In this document: piece by piece, positions 1-8,472 of the stretch
Position numbering within the stretch: the first letter of the stretch is position 1
How the letters are laid out: every line of letters starts with the position of its first letter
NCBI GenBank assembly: GCA_023417515.1
Contig: JAEZFL010000032.1
Location: 1-19,267 of the forward strand
Direction of reading: 5' to 3'
From: Pseudomonadota bacterium
GTDB lineage: Bacteria > Pseudomonadota > Alphaproteobacteria > Sphingomonadales > Sphingomonadaceae
DNA length: 19,267 nucleotides
Translations under genes and position numbers: made by a program
The notes under the pieces: generated by a model
Told to the model about the DNA's origin: nothing
The model's database searches: none
What the model saw: only the letters and a program-made list of their open reading frames with translations

Positions 1-339
1 GCCTTCGCCAAGGAAATCGATGTCGGCGAGAACCACGCCCGCTTCGGCGTCGGCCACCTTGAGTTTGCGCACGTTCGCGAGCAGCCAGCGGCGGCCGGAA
101 TCGATCTTGATCTGGCTGCCGACCTGACCGGACATGGCGACGCTGGGGTCGGCATCGGCGGCGAGCTCGACCAGCCGCCGGCCGACGATCTCGACGCTGG
201 CACCGCTCCCGGAAATCTCGACAACCTGCCCGATCGTTTCGTGCTTCGCGACCAGCTTGCGAGGCGGCGTCGCCGCCCGCCCCGGCTCATGATCCCCGCC
301 GTTCATCGGAAAGCTGTGAATGTTCATCGCGTCGGCCAT
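1..339 (-). CDS. HerA-like ATP-binding protein, N-terminal part (partial)
   Basis: Only the first 113 codons are inside the window; the gene continues past position 1. After a short variable leader (about 30 residues) comes a small beta-rich segment with IGQVVEISGSGASVEIV, then GQVGSQIKI, WLLANVRKLKV and a final ADIDFLGEG. This order matches the HAS-barrel domain that precedes the RecA-like motor in HerA/DUF87 ATPases. The family consists of hexameric DNA-translocating or membrane-linked ATPases; the Walker motifs would lie beyond the edge and cannot be checked. Two in-frame ATGs exist, at 345 and 339. The AGGGG just upstream is about 8 nt from the second but only about 2 nt from the first, so 339 is preferred. 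The barrel is short and degenerate, so the family call is moderately sure. Confidence 0.6.
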   Translation of the reverse strand, partial: MADAMNIHSFPMNGGDHEPGRAATPPRKLVAKHETIGQVVEISGSGASVEIVGRRLVELAADADPSVAMSGQVGSQIKIDSGRRWLLANVRKLKVADAEAGVVLADIDFLGEG

Positions 340-467
340 CGGCATCGCCCCTGATACTCGTACGACAGCGGCAGTAGGCCATTCGGGTAAACAAGTGATT
401 TGCAAAGAACTTAGAGAGCGCCGCGGGTCCGGCACCCACGCCGCCCGAGGCATGACCGGCGGCGGGC

Positions 468-1253
468 TCAGCCGTAGCGCCGGTGGAACAGGCTGCTCGC
501 CCCCCAGCCGAGCAGGAGCGAGAGCGCGACCGCGCTGATCCCGTAGGCGACCGACCAGCGTTCGGCGGCCTCGGCGACGAACCGTTCGAAGCCGAGCTTC
601 TCGATCCGGATCTCTCGGTCCGCGCCGGCGATCACCCGGCCGTCGCGGATCAGGAAGGTCTCGGCGGTATAGGTGCCGACGGGGACCCGCGCCGGAATGC
701 TGATCCGGGCTCGATAGAGCACGCCCTCGCTTATCTCCACGCCCCGGGGATATTCGGCATAGAGCTGGTGGCGCCGCCTGAGGTCGATCAGGCCCTGCTC
801 GAACCGCCTGAGCGTCTCCGCGGAGGCGCCGCCGCCTGGCGACAGCTGGAGATTGTCGAGGCCGAGCTCGTAGATCGCAGCGGTCCGCTCGTCGATCAGC
901 TGCGCGAGCGGCCGGGACGAGGCGACCGCGTAGTAAGACGGCGCGGAGCGGAAGCGGACGCGGGCGACATTCATCCAGATGCCGGCGACCTTCTGCTTTT
1001 CGCGCACCACGATCGGCTCCAGCGGCCCCTTCAGGACCACGGCGATGTCCGTGCTTCCCGGCTCGGGCGACCGGCCGCCGGGATAGATGATGGCGCCGAA
1101 CAGCAGCAATTCGGCGCCGGCGAAACTGTAGCGGATCTCGACATTGCGGTCGGAGACGTCGGGCACGAGGCGCGGTTCGGCCCGGGCCAGGAGGAGCGGC
1201 GCGGCCAGCCGGAGACAGAGGGCGCGCAGCTGGGCCTTGCGTCCGGCGATCAC
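468..1253 (-). CDS. TIGR02186 family transmembrane protein (Alph_Pro_TM)
   Basis: 261 residues. It starts with GTG at 1253, whose bases overlap the TGA of the upstream exporter gene (GTGA arrangement), so the two are translationally coupled. An N-terminal hydrophobic stretch (ALCLRLAAPLLLARAEP) looks like a signal peptide. A long extracytoplasmic beta-rich region follows, with segments such as VEIRYSFAGAELLLFGAI and VVLKGPLEPIVVREKQKVAGIW. One C-terminal membrane helix (VAYGISAVALSLLLGWG) ends in the basic tail HRRYG. This architecture and wording match the alphaproteobacterial TIGR02186 family, whose function is unknown. The constant partnership with a TauE/SafE exporter suggests a periplasmic accessory to transport; that is inference. 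An ORF reading on to 2414 in the same frame crosses the exporter gene and is only a frame extension. Confidence 0.85.
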   Translation of the reverse strand: MIAGRKAQLRALCLRLAAPLLLARAEPRLVPDVSDRNVEIRYSFAGAELLLFGAIIYPGGRSPEPGSTDIAVVLKGPLEPIVVREKQKVAGIWMNVARVRFRSAPSYYAVASSRPLAQLIDERTAAIYELGLDNLQLSPGGGASAETLRRFEQGLIDLRRRHQLYAEYPRGVEISEGVLYRARISIPARVPVGTYTAETFLIRDGRVIAGADREIRIEKLGFERFVAEAAERWSVAYGISAVALSLLLGWGASSLFHRRYG

Positions 1254-2161
1254 AGCATCTGCACCGTGAAAATCTCTTCCGGGCGCCAGCCGAGCTGGAG
1301 TGCCATGCGGAAGGCGACGCCAAGCACGACGATGGCGAGGATCATGCGCAGCAGCTCGGGCTTCACCGACTGGGCGAAGCGCGCGCCATATTGGGCCCCG
1401 ACGACGGAGCCGAGCAGGAGCAGGCCGGCGAGGACGATGTCGACCGAGCGGGTCGTGGTGGCGTGGACAAGCGTCGTCACCGCGGTGACGAAAAGAATCT
1501 GCAGGAGCGAGGTCCCGACCACGACCTGCGCGGACATGCCGAGCAGGTAGATCATCGCCGGCACCATGACGAAGCCGCCGCCGACCCCCAGCAACGCGGT
1601 CAGCATTCCGGAGAATACTCCGAGGATGAACGGCGCCAGCGGCGAGATGTAGAGGCCCGAGCGGTAGAAGCGCCAGCGGAACGGAAGCGCCGCGACGATC
1701 GGGTTGTGACGCCGCGGCGGCCGCTCGCTCGCCCTGGGCTTGAGATAGCCGAGCGCGGTCGCGGCCTCCTTGGCCATCAGCACGCCGATGCTTCCGAGCA
1801 GCACCACGTAGAGCATCAGGACGACCGTATCGATCTGCCCGATATTCTGGAGCAGCCGGAACAGGAACACGCCGGCGAGAGCGCCGATCACGCCGCCGGC
1901 GATGATCACCCCGCCCATCTGGTAGTCGACGCCCTTGCGGCGGCGGTGGGCGAGCACTCCGGAGATGGAGGTGCCGGTGATCTGGGTCGCCGACGACGCC
2001 ACCGCCACCGACGGCGGGATCCCGTAGAAGATCAGGATCGGCGTGGTCAGGAAGCCGCCGCCGACGCCGACCATGCCTGTCAGCAGGCCCACGACCCCGC
2101 CGAGCGCGATGATCACGAGCGCGTTGACCGAAAGGCCGGCAATCGGGAGGTAGAGGTCCAT
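1250..2161 (-). CDS. sulfite exporter TauE/SafE family membrane protein
   Basis: 303 residues, almost entirely membrane helices. The family hallmark is present twice: GMVGVGGGFLTTPIL near residues 29-43 and GMLTALLGVGGGFVMVP around residues 183-199, reflecting the internal duplication of TauE/SafE (DUF81) transporters. Members export sulfite, sulfoacetate or other small organosulfur anions across the inner membrane; the substrate here cannot be read from sequence. A hydrophilic loop (RASERPPRRHNPIV) separates the two halves. No convincing Shine-Dalgarno precedes the ATG at 2161. The last codons overlap the GTG start of the TIGR02186 gene, so the pair is one transcription unit. Length and helix content are normal for the family. 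Confidence 0.9.
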   Translation of the reverse strand: MDLYLPIAGLSVNALVIIALGGVVGLLTGMVGVGGGFLTTPILIFYGIPPSVAVASSATQITGTSISGVLAHRRRKGVDYQMGGVIIAGGVIGALAGVFLFRLLQNIGQIDTVVLMLYVVLLGSIGVLMAKEAATALGYLKPRASERPPRRHNPIVAALPFRWRFYRSGLYISPLAPFILGVFSGMLTALLGVGGGFVMVPAMIYLLGMSAQVVVGTSLLQILFVTAVTTLVHATTTRSVDIVLAGLLLLGSVVGAQYGARFAQSVKPELLRMILAIVVLGVAFRMALQLGWRPEEIFTVQML

Positions 2162-2240
2162 CGCCGCGCGACGCTAGCGGTCTAAGCCTGCGGGTGGAAG
2201 CGGGCAGACGGCCCAACTTCCCGACCGCGCCCCGTTCTTC

Positions 2241-2265
2241 GGAACCCGAAAGGCCGAGGCCCGTT
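2241..2265 (+). promoter_or_regulatory. EcfG-type general stress promoter
   Basis: GGAAC at 2241-2245 and CGTT at 2262-2265 are separated by exactly 16 bases. This fits the GGAAC-N16/17-CGTT consensus of EcfG (SigT) sigma factors of Alphaproteobacteria. The expected transcription start, 6-8 bases after CGTT, lies about 2 bases before the ATG at 2274, implying a leaderless or near-leaderless mRNA. Confidence 0.55.
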
Positions 2266-2273
2266 CGGACGGC

Positions 2274-2528
2274 ATGATCTATCCTGTGTTGGCGATCGCC
2301 GTGCTCGGCATGGTGGGATATATGTTCTGGAGCGCCGCTTATGCGATGCGCAAGGAGCGTATCCGCAACCAGCGCGAGGCCACGCGTGGCGTGCACGCCT
2401 TCACGCGCAAGCACCGCGCGCGCCTGCTCCTGCAGCGGGCGTTCGGCTCTCCGGAAGAGCCATCCTGGCTACCCGTCATTCTGGAACGCCTCGGCGACAG
2501 CGCCGCGCGCGAACGGCCGCGCCACTAA
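2274..2528 (+). CDS. small stress-associated membrane protein (hypothetical)
   Basis: 84 residues. An N-terminal membrane helix (about residues 3-22, YPVLAIAVLGMVGYMFWSAA) is followed by a highly basic cytoplasmic tail with RKERIRNQREATRG and RKHRARLLLQRAF. I do not recognise a named family. There is no clear Shine-Dalgarno sequence; instead an exact EcfG-type promoter ends 9 bases before the ATG, so the transcript may begin almost at the start codon. The gene runs divergently from the TauE/SafE gene and 53 bases ahead of the YnfA-family gene, with which it may be co-transcribed. The reading frame is consistent in codon bias (G/C third positions) with neighbouring genes. Function is unknown; general stress control is inferred from the promoter. 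Confidence 0.6.
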   Translation: MIYPVLAIAVLGMVGYMFWSAAYAMRKERIRNQREATRGVHAFTRKHRARLLLQRAFGSPEEPSWLPVILERLGDSAARERPRH

Positions 2529-2581
2529 CGCCGGATCGCAGCCCCATTGCGGGCATCCCGGATCGCTGTGACACGGGCGCC

Positions 2582-2905
2582 ATGACGGCTCTCACTTATG
2601 TCGGCGCCGCGCTCGCCGAGATCGCCGGCTGCTTCGCCTTCTGGGCGTGGCTTCGGCTCGACAGGTCGGCCTGGTGGCTGGTGCCCGGGATCGCCTCCTT
2701 GTGCCTGTTCGCCTGGCTGCTCACACTGGTCGACGCCGAGCATGCCGGCCGCACCTATGCCGCTTATGGCGGAGTCTACATCCTCGCCTCCCTGCTGTGG
2801 CTGTGGGTCGCCGAGGGCGTCCAGCCCGACCGCTACGACCTGATCGGCTCGGCGGTCGCGCTGACCGGCGCGGCGATCATCCTGTGGGGTCCGCGGGCGG
2901 GCTGA
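2582..2905 (+). CDS. YnfA/UPF0060 family small membrane protein
   Basis: 107 residues with four predicted membrane helices. The start, YVGAALAEIAGCFAFWAWLR, with the later segments GRTYAAYGGVYILASLLWLW and PDRYDLIGSAVALTGAAIIL, is the characteristic YnfA/UPF0060 pattern, and the length is typical (about 108). Family members are inner-membrane proteins related to the small multidrug resistance fold; transport roles have been proposed but the native function is not settled. The gene is convergent with crcB, the two stop codons being only about 10 bases apart, so terminator sequence, if any, must be shared or lie inside coding sequence. Confidence 0.9.
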   Translation: MTALTYVGAALAEIAGCFAFWAWLRLDRSAWWLVPGIASLCLFAWLLTLVDAEHAGRTYAAYGGVYILASLLWLWVAEGVQPDRYDLIGSAVALTGAAIILWGPRAG

Positions 2906-2914
2906 CCGGGCGGG

Positions 2915-3285
2915 TCAGGCCGCGAGGCGGGCGAGGGCAAGTCCGGCGAGAAGCGCCAGGATCGACAGCACGACGGAGCCCGCCACATAGGCAGCCGCGC
3001 CGGCGGTCGCCCCGCGCTGCCAAAGTACGACCACGTCATGGCTGAAGGCCGAGAAGGTCGTGAAGCCGCCCATCAGGCCGGTGGTGAGGAACAGGCGGGC
3101 GGGATGCTCGTCCCAGCCGCGGGCCAGGAGCCAGCCGGCGATGAGACCCATGACCAGGCTGCCGACCACGTTGACCAGCAGAGTGCCGACCGGAAAGCCG
3201 GCGCCCGCGACCGCGACGGCGCGGTTGACGCCGTGCCGGAGCGCCGCGCCGAGGCCGCCGCCGATGAAGACGAGCAGGTAGGACA

Positions 3286-3289
<4 letters not shown>
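2915..3289 (-). CDS. crcB: fluoride ion channel CrcB/Fluc
   Basis: 124 residues, four membrane helices. Family motifs are clear: GGGLGAALRHGVN near the N-terminus, GTLLVNVVGSLVMG around residues 35-48 with the pore asparagine, and GLMGGFTTFSAFSHDVV around residues 71-87, carrying the conserved TTFSAFS that contributes the fluoride-coordinating Phe and polar track. Fluc channels are dual-topology dimers that let fluoride leave the cytoplasm. The start codon overlaps the stop of queG (ATGA), and a second ATG follows immediately. No fluoride riboswitch is visible upstream because the gene sits directly behind queG, so expression presumably follows queG transcription. Confidence 0.93.
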
Positions 3290-4341
<1,052 letters not shown>

Positions 4342-4387
4342 CGCCGGGCGATAGCACAAGCGATATCGGCGGGGGAGCTTTGCGATC

Positions 4388-5338
4388 GTGAGCGGCGGTT
4401 TAGCGATTGAGGCAAAAGGGCTTTTCAAGGCCTTCGACGGCAAGCCCGCGGTCAACGGCATCGACCTCCAGGTGCCGCAGGGCAGCATCTACGGAATTCT
4501 CGGCCCCAACGGCGCCGGCAAGACGACGACCCTGCGCATGCTTCTCGGCATCATCGAGCCGGACGGCGGCAGCCGCACCCTGCTTGGCCGCGACCGCCCG
4601 CTCGAGGCGGCGCGCGAGGTCGGCTACCTGCCCGAGGAGCGCGGCCTCTACCCAAGCATGCAATGCCGCGAGGCGATCGCCTTCATGGGCGCGCTGCGCG
4701 GCCTTCCGCTCGACGTCGGCCGCAAGCGCGGCGAGTCCCTGCTCAAGGACAACGGCCTCGGCGACTATGCCCTCAAGCCGATCAAGAGCCTGTCCAAGGG
4801 CATGGCGCAGACGGTGCAGCTGTTCGGCACCATCGTCCACCAGCCCAAGCTCGTCGTCCTCGACGAGCCTTTCTCCGGCCTCGACGCGATCAACCAGGGC
4901 CGGCTCGAGCAGCTCATCCGGGACGAGGCGGCGGCCGGCACCACGGTGATCTTCTCGACCCATGTCATCCACCATGCCGAGCGGCTGTGCGAGCGGATCG
5001 CGATCATCGCCGACGGCGCGGTCCGCTTCGAGGGCGAGGTCGCCGCGGCCCGCGACCGGCTCCGCCCGCAGGTCCGCCTGCGCACCCGCCAGCAGGACGG
5101 CGCCTGGCGCTCCGCCCTTCCGGCCGAGGCCGTCCGCAAGGGCGAATTGTGGCATTTCGAGCTTCCGTCCTCCGGCGTCGAGCCGCTGCTCAGGGCGCTC
5201 ATCGACGGGGGCGCGGGAATCGAGGAATTGTCGATCGAGCGGCCCGGCCTCCACGACGCCTTCGTCCAGATCGCCGGCGAGGCGGCCGCGCGGGCGATCG
5301 AGGAAGACCGAAGGCGCGACCTGGAGACTGCCGAATGA
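4388..5338 (+). CDS. ABC transporter ATP-binding protein (NatA-like)
   Basis: 316 residues. All nucleotide-binding motifs are intact: Walker A GPNGAGKTT at residues 39-47, signature LSKGMAQ at 135-141, Walker B LVVLDEP at 155-161 with the catalytic glutamate at 160, and the H-loop histidine at 192 (STHVIHH). A C-terminal extension of about 100 residues follows, as in the NatA/DUF4162-type ATPases of ABC-2 exporters. The start is GTG with GGGGGAG about 10 bases upstream. The stop overlaps the ATG of the permease gene (ATGA), so the two form one exporter. Family members extrude sodium, drugs or other small molecules; the substrate is not evident. The intergenic region with queG is only 46 bases and must hold both promoters. 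Confidence 0.92.
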   Translation: MSGGLAIEAKGLFKAFDGKPAVNGIDLQVPQGSIYGILGPNGAGKTTTLRMLLGIIEPDGGSRTLLGRDRPLEAAREVGYLPEERGLYPSMQCREAIAFMGALRGLPLDVGRKRGESLLKDNGLGDYALKPIKSLSKGMAQTVQLFGTIVHQPKLVVLDEPFSGLDAINQGRLEQLIRDEAAAGTTVIFSTHVIHHAERLCERIAIIADGAVRFEGEVAAARDRLRPQVRLRTRQQDGAWRSALPAEAVRKGELWHFELPSSGVEPLLRALIDGGAGIEELSIERPGLHDAFVQIAGEAAARAIEEDRRRDLETAE

Positions 5339-6579
5339 CCAGCCTGTTCGAAAGCGCCTGGGTCATCGCGCGGCGCGATTTCATCGCCAGCGTCTACACG
5401 CGCAGCTTCATCTTCTTCATGCTGACGCCCTTGCTCGTGGTCGCCTTCTCGGCCCTGATCGGCTTCATCAGCGCCAGCTCGGAGGCCGACGACACCCCCG
5501 TCGTGGCGGTCACCACCGACAGCGCCACGTTCGACGCGCTGAGCCAGGCGCGGGCGCACCTCGTGTCGATGACCAGCCCGCGAAGCTTCCCGGTGCTTCG
5601 CCGAATCGACCCGGCGGACAATGTCCAGGCGCAGGCGCGGATCCTGCTCGCCGACGAGGAAGCCGGCCTGTCGGGCGTGTTCAGCGGAACCCTCGACCGC
5701 CCGGTCCTGTCCGGCCCGGAGCGAATCAACGAATTCGTCGGCGAGCGCATGGCGCTGCTCGTCGAGCAGGCGCAGCGAACCGCCGCGCTTCGCGCCGCCG
5801 CGCCCGATTACCGGCCCGCGGCGATCCATCGCGACATCACCGGAGAGGCGGTCGGCAACCTTCGCGAGATCCGCAGCGGCGTGGCTCGGGTCGGCCAGTT
5901 CCTCGTCTTCTTCTTCACTCTTCTCCTCGCGACGATGCTCCTGTCGAACCTCATCGAGGAGAAATCGAACAAGGTGATCGAGGTGCTCGCCGCCGCGGTT
6001 CCGCTCGACGCCATCTTCCTCGGCAAGCTGCTCGCGATGCTGGCGGTGTCGCTGGTCGGGATCGCCTTGTGGGGCGGCGTGTTCGCGCTCGCCGCGGCCT
6101 TCTCGGTCCAGCTTCTTCCGGAGGGGATGGACCTTCCGCCGATCTCGCCCGCGGTCGGCTGGGGGGTCTACGCCATCCTCCTGCCCATCTATTACACCAC
6201 CAACTACATGCTTCTCGGCTCGCTGTTCCTCGGCATCGGCGCGCAGGCCAACAGCGTCCGCGAGGTGCAGACCCTGAACATGCCGATCACCTTCCTCCAG
6301 ATGGGCGTGCTGGTGCTCGCGATGCTGGTGATCGGCAACAAGGGCGGCCTGCTGCCGATGATCGCCTACATCTTCCCCTTTTCCTCGCCGCTGGCGATGA
6401 TCGCCGAGGCCGGCCAGTCGCCGGACCTGTGGCCGCATCTCATCGCTATCCCCTGGCAGGCCTTGTGGGTGTTCCTGCTGATCCGCATCTCGGCCGCAAT
6501 GTTCCGCAAGACGGTGCTGAAATCGGGCGGCGAGCTGCGCATCATGCCGCGCCTGTCGCTCGGCCGCCGCCGCGGCTGA
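5335..6579 (+). CDS. ABC-2 type transporter permease (NatB-like)
   Basis: 414 residues. One N-terminal membrane helix (about 24-47, SFIFFMLTPLLVVAFSALIG) is followed by an extracytoplasmic domain of about 140 residues. Five or so further helices occupy residues 187-400, and the tail is basic. The segment NLIEEKSNKVIEVLAAAVP just after the second helix is the conserved cytoplasmic stretch of NatB/ABC-2 permeases that couples to the ATPase. The ATG at 5335 overlaps the stop of the ATPase gene, so the start is firm. Together the pair makes a complete inner-membrane exporter. Substrate is unknown. The stop lies 15 bases from the 3' end of the convergent tRNA gene. Confidence 0.9.
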   Translation: MTSLFESAWVIARRDFIASVYTRSFIFFMLTPLLVVAFSALIGFISASSEADDTPVVAVTTDSATFDALSQARAHLVSMTSPRSFPVLRRIDPADNVQAQARILLADEEAGLSGVFSGTLDRPVLSGPERINEFVGERMALLVEQAQRTAALRAAAPDYRPAAIHRDITGEAVGNLREIRSGVARVGQFLVFFFTLLLATMLLSNLIEEKSNKVIEVLAAAVPLDAIFLGKLLAMLAVSLVGIALWGGVFALAAAFSVQLLPEGMDLPPISPAVGWGVYAILLPIYYTTNYMLLGSLFLGIGAQANSVREVQTLNMPITFLQMGVLVLAMLVIGNKGGLLPMIAYIFPFSSPLAMIAEAGQSPDLWPHLIAIPWQALWVFLLIRISAAMFRKTVLKSGGELRIMPRLSLGRRRG

Positions 6580-6594
6580 TCGGGGCGCCACGGC

Positions 6595-6687
6595 TGGCGG
6601 AGACGGAGGGATTCGAACCCTCGGTAGGAGTAATCCCCCTACGGCGGTTTAGCAAACCGCTGGTTTCAGCCACTCACCCACGTCTCC
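6595..6687 (-). tRNA. tRNA-Ser (anticodon GCU)
   Basis: Read on the minus strand, a 93-base tRNA folds with acceptor stem GGAGACG (from 6687) pairing with CGTCTCC (6605-6599), discriminator G and an encoded CCA at 6597-6595. The anticodon arm shows GGTTTGCTAAACC with anticodon GCT. A long variable arm (GTAGGGGGATTACTCCTAC) marks the serine class II type. The T loop GGTTCGAATCC is canonical. The gene is convergent with the ABC permease gene. Confidence 0.97.
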
Positions 6688-6706
6688 GCGACCGGCCGGA
6701 GCGATG

Positions 6707-6735
6707 CCTATAGTGGGGCATTCCGGGCTCTTCAA
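6707..6735 (-). promoter_or_regulatory. sigma70-type promoter of tRNA-Ser
   Basis: On the minus strand TTGAAG (6735-6730) and TATAGG (6712-6707) are spaced by 17 bases. They match the vegetative consensus in 4 of 6 positions each and end about 20 bases before the tRNA 5' end. Transcription start would fall near 6700. Confidence 0.55.
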
Positions 6736-6858
6736 CCGGGCATTCGGACTCGGTCCGGCGCAATTCCGACTCGCCTCGCCGCCCGTTCATGGACGCGAAA
6801 GGCCAAGCGTGAGCATGCTGTTAGCAGGCGTGTAATGCGTGATCTGCGGGGATTCGCA

Positions 6859-7626
6859 ATGAAAAGGGCGTTCGTCCATCTGGCCGCGCTGGCGGCTTTC
6901 GTCTCACTGCCCGGCCTGGCGTCGGCGCAGGTCCAGAATGTCGATCCGGATACCGGCTCGGGATGGCAGACGCCGGCCGAGGATCCGTACGCTCAGACTC
7001 CGCCGGCCACTCCGCCCGCAGGCGACGAATGGACGCCGCTTGGCACCGCCGAGGACGAAGCGGCCGCCGTCGACCCCTATGCGCCGCTCGAGACCGTGCC
7101 CGCGGTGCCGCCCGCGCAGACCAACACCGCCACCGCGCCGGTCGAGACGGTCCCGCGCGAGGACATCTTCCAGGCCGCCGAAGGCCTGTTCGGCCGCGGC
7201 GCCGAGGGCCTCGCGGGAATCCTCGAGGACATTTTGCGCGATCAGGGCGAGCCGATCGCCTATATTTCCGGCCAGGAGGCGAGCGGCGCCTTCGTCGTCG
7301 GCGCGCGCTGGGGCTCGGGCGTGATGCGCCACCAGATCGAGGGCGACCGGGTGGTCTACTGGACCGGCCCGTCGATCGGCTTCGACGCCGGCGCCGACGC
7401 CAGCAAGGTCTTCATCCTGGTGTACAATCTCTATGACGGCCAGCAGCTGTTCCGGCGCTATCCGGGCGGCGAGGGCCGCGCCTATTTCGTCGGCGGCTTC
7501 AGCGCCAATTACCTGCGCCGCGGCGACGTCGTCCTGATCCCGATCCGCCTCGGCGTCGGCGCCCGGCTCGGGGTCAATGTCGGCTATATGCGCTTCTCCG
7601 AGCGCAACCGCTGGCTGCCTTTCTAG
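6859..7626 (+). CDS. eipA: EipA/DUF1134 family envelope integrity protein
   Basis: 255 residues. A clear Sec signal peptide (MKRAFVHLAALAAFVSLPGL, cleavage after ASA) is followed by a Pro/Ala-rich low-complexity linker of about 90 residues. The conserved DUF1134 domain covers roughly residues 105-255, with VVYWTGPSIGFDAGADASKV, FILVYNLYDGQQLFRRYPG and GVGARLGVNVGYMRFSERN. The Brucella homologue EipA is a periplasmic protein needed for envelope integrity; its biochemical role is not established. GGGGA at 6848-6852, 6 bases before ATG 6859, fixes the start; an in-frame ATG at 6835 has no ribosome site and would put extra residues before the signal peptide. The long Pro-rich linker is more extended than I expect in the family. 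Gene symbol is by homology only. Confidence 0.85.
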   Translation: MKRAFVHLAALAAFVSLPGLASAQVQNVDPDTGSGWQTPAEDPYAQTPPATPPAGDEWTPLGTAEDEAAAVDPYAPLETVPAVPPAQTNTATAPVETVPREDIFQAAEGLFGRGAEGLAGILEDILRDQGEPIAYISGQEASGAFVVGARWGSGVMRHQIEGDRVVYWTGPSIGFDAGADASKVFILVYNLYDGQQLFRRYPGGEGRAYFVGGFSANYLRRGDVVLIPIRLGVGARLGVNVGYMRFSERNRWLPF

Positions 7627-7903
7627 GCACGGGACCGCCCTCGCCTCTCCGTCATTCCGGGGAAGGCCGGAACCTCGCCGATCCTGCATCGTCGCCCCGT
7701 GGCCGGCACGGCTGCAGGCGGGCGTCTCGGAAAGGCAAGAAGGCAGGCGTCGGCGCCGGGATCGGCGGCCCAGGGAAAGCTGACGAGCCTGCGAAGTTCA
7801 CGCCGGCGCCAGGCGCCGGGACATCGTGAGCTTCATGAACCTTGTTTCAGGGTCCGCGGCCGCCGGCGCGGGATGTCGCGCCGGGCGCGGACGCCTTGTG
7901 CGG
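7627..7903. repeat. non-coding interval with degenerate intergenic repeat remnants
   Basis: No convincing gene lies here. Near 7649-7672 the text GTCATTCCGGGGAAGGCCGG, and near 7836-7855 TGAACCTTGTTTCAGGGTCC, resemble degraded copies of the short palindromic intergenic elements seen in sphingomonads. This is from memory of such repeats and not verified. At 7803-7819 there is a 17-bp perfect palindrome, CCGGCGCC-A-GGCGCCGG. Confidence 0.3.
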
Positions 7904-8125
7904 TCAGTGAGTGGCGACGGGCTGCGGCGCGGCCTCGGCCATCGCGGCCTTGCGCGCGGCGTCGGCCTCGCGGTGGCGCTCCGAGCGCTCGGCGCGCTCG
8001 GCCATCACGTCCCAGGCGTCGGCGGCGCGAAGGCAGCGCGCACGGACATTGGCGAGAGTCGCGGCCTCGGCGTCGCGGCGTGCCTCGGCGGCACGGGCAA
8101 TGAAGAAATCACGCTGTTGACTCAT
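7904..8125 (-). CDS. small hypothetical alpha-helical protein
   Basis: 73 residues, rich in Ala, Arg and Glu, with no membrane segment or signal peptide. It opens MSQQRDFFIARAAEARRDAE and looks like one or two charged helices (ATLANVRARCLRAADAWDVM, then AERAERSERHREADA) with a short Pro/Ala tail. The start at 8125 has AGGAG about 11 bases upstream; an open frame to 8191 adds residues without support. I do not recognise a family; small proteins of this style are common next to cold-shock genes in sphingomonads. It follows the cold-shock gene on the same strand after 77 bases and may share its transcript. Confidence 0.7.
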   Translation of the reverse strand: MSQQRDFFIARAAEARRDAEAATLANVRARCLRAADAWDVMAERAERSERHREADAARKAAMAEAAPQPVATH

Positions 8126-8202
8126 TCGGTCGGGGCTCCTGCGGGGGTTGATGGGATAGGGAGCGAGGCCGCATCTGGCCACGCCCCCCATTACCGTGCC
8201 GG

Positions 8203-8409
8203 TCAGGCGGCGGTCAAATTGACCGCGCTGGTCTTGCCGCGGCGGTCCTGCTCGAGCTCGTAGGAGACGCGCTGCTCCTTATCGAGCGTGCGCATTCCGG
8301 CGGCCTCGACCGCGCTGATGTGAACGAAGGCGTCGGTGCCGCCGCCGTCAGGCTGGATGAAGCCGTAACCCTTGTCGGCGTTGAAGAACTTGACGGTTCC
8401 GATAGGCAT
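8203..8409 (-). CDS. cold-shock protein (CspA family)
   Basis: 68 residues, one cold-shock domain. RNP1 KGYGFI is at residues 13-18 and RNP2 FVHIS at 28-32, both intact; the start MPIGTVKFFNADKGYGFIQP is diagnostic. The protein binds single-stranded RNA/DNA and acts as an RNA chaperone in the cytoplasm. AAGGA sits about 8 bases before the ATG. Unlike cold-inducible cspA, no long leader is available: the stop of the preceding minus-strand gene is 63 bases upstream, so any leader is short or the gene is read from farther up. The last codons carry a perfect 17-bp palindrome at 8210-8226. Confidence 0.95.
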   Translation of the reverse strand: MPIGTVKFFNADKGYGFIQPDGGGTDAFVHISAVEAAGMRTLDKEQRVSYELEQDRRGKTSAVNLTAA

Positions 8410-8472
8410 AGAAGGTATCCTTGGTCGTGACGGGCGCGGGATTGCGCCCGGTAGGCTGGAGGGAAGGGAAGC

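Noticed and set aside
468..2414. A 648-codon minus-strand frame covering both the TIGR02186 gene and the exporter region
   Set aside because: Only its last third is family-like. Over 1250-2161 the other frame encodes an obvious TauE/SafE protein, so the extension is a GC-rich open frame.
4765..6591. A 608-codon minus-strand frame opposite the ABC exporter
   Set aside because: Its translation is dominated by Arg, Asp, His and Glu repeats typical of the antisense of high-GC genes, while the plus strand has complete ABC motifs.
7669..7693. GGAAC-N16-CGTC resembling a stress promoter
   Set aside because: The -10 misses the last T and no plausible plus-strand gene follows.
7699..8103. A 134-codon plus-strand Arg-rich frame
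   Set aside because: No ribosome site or family signal; it overlaps a better supported minus-strand gene.
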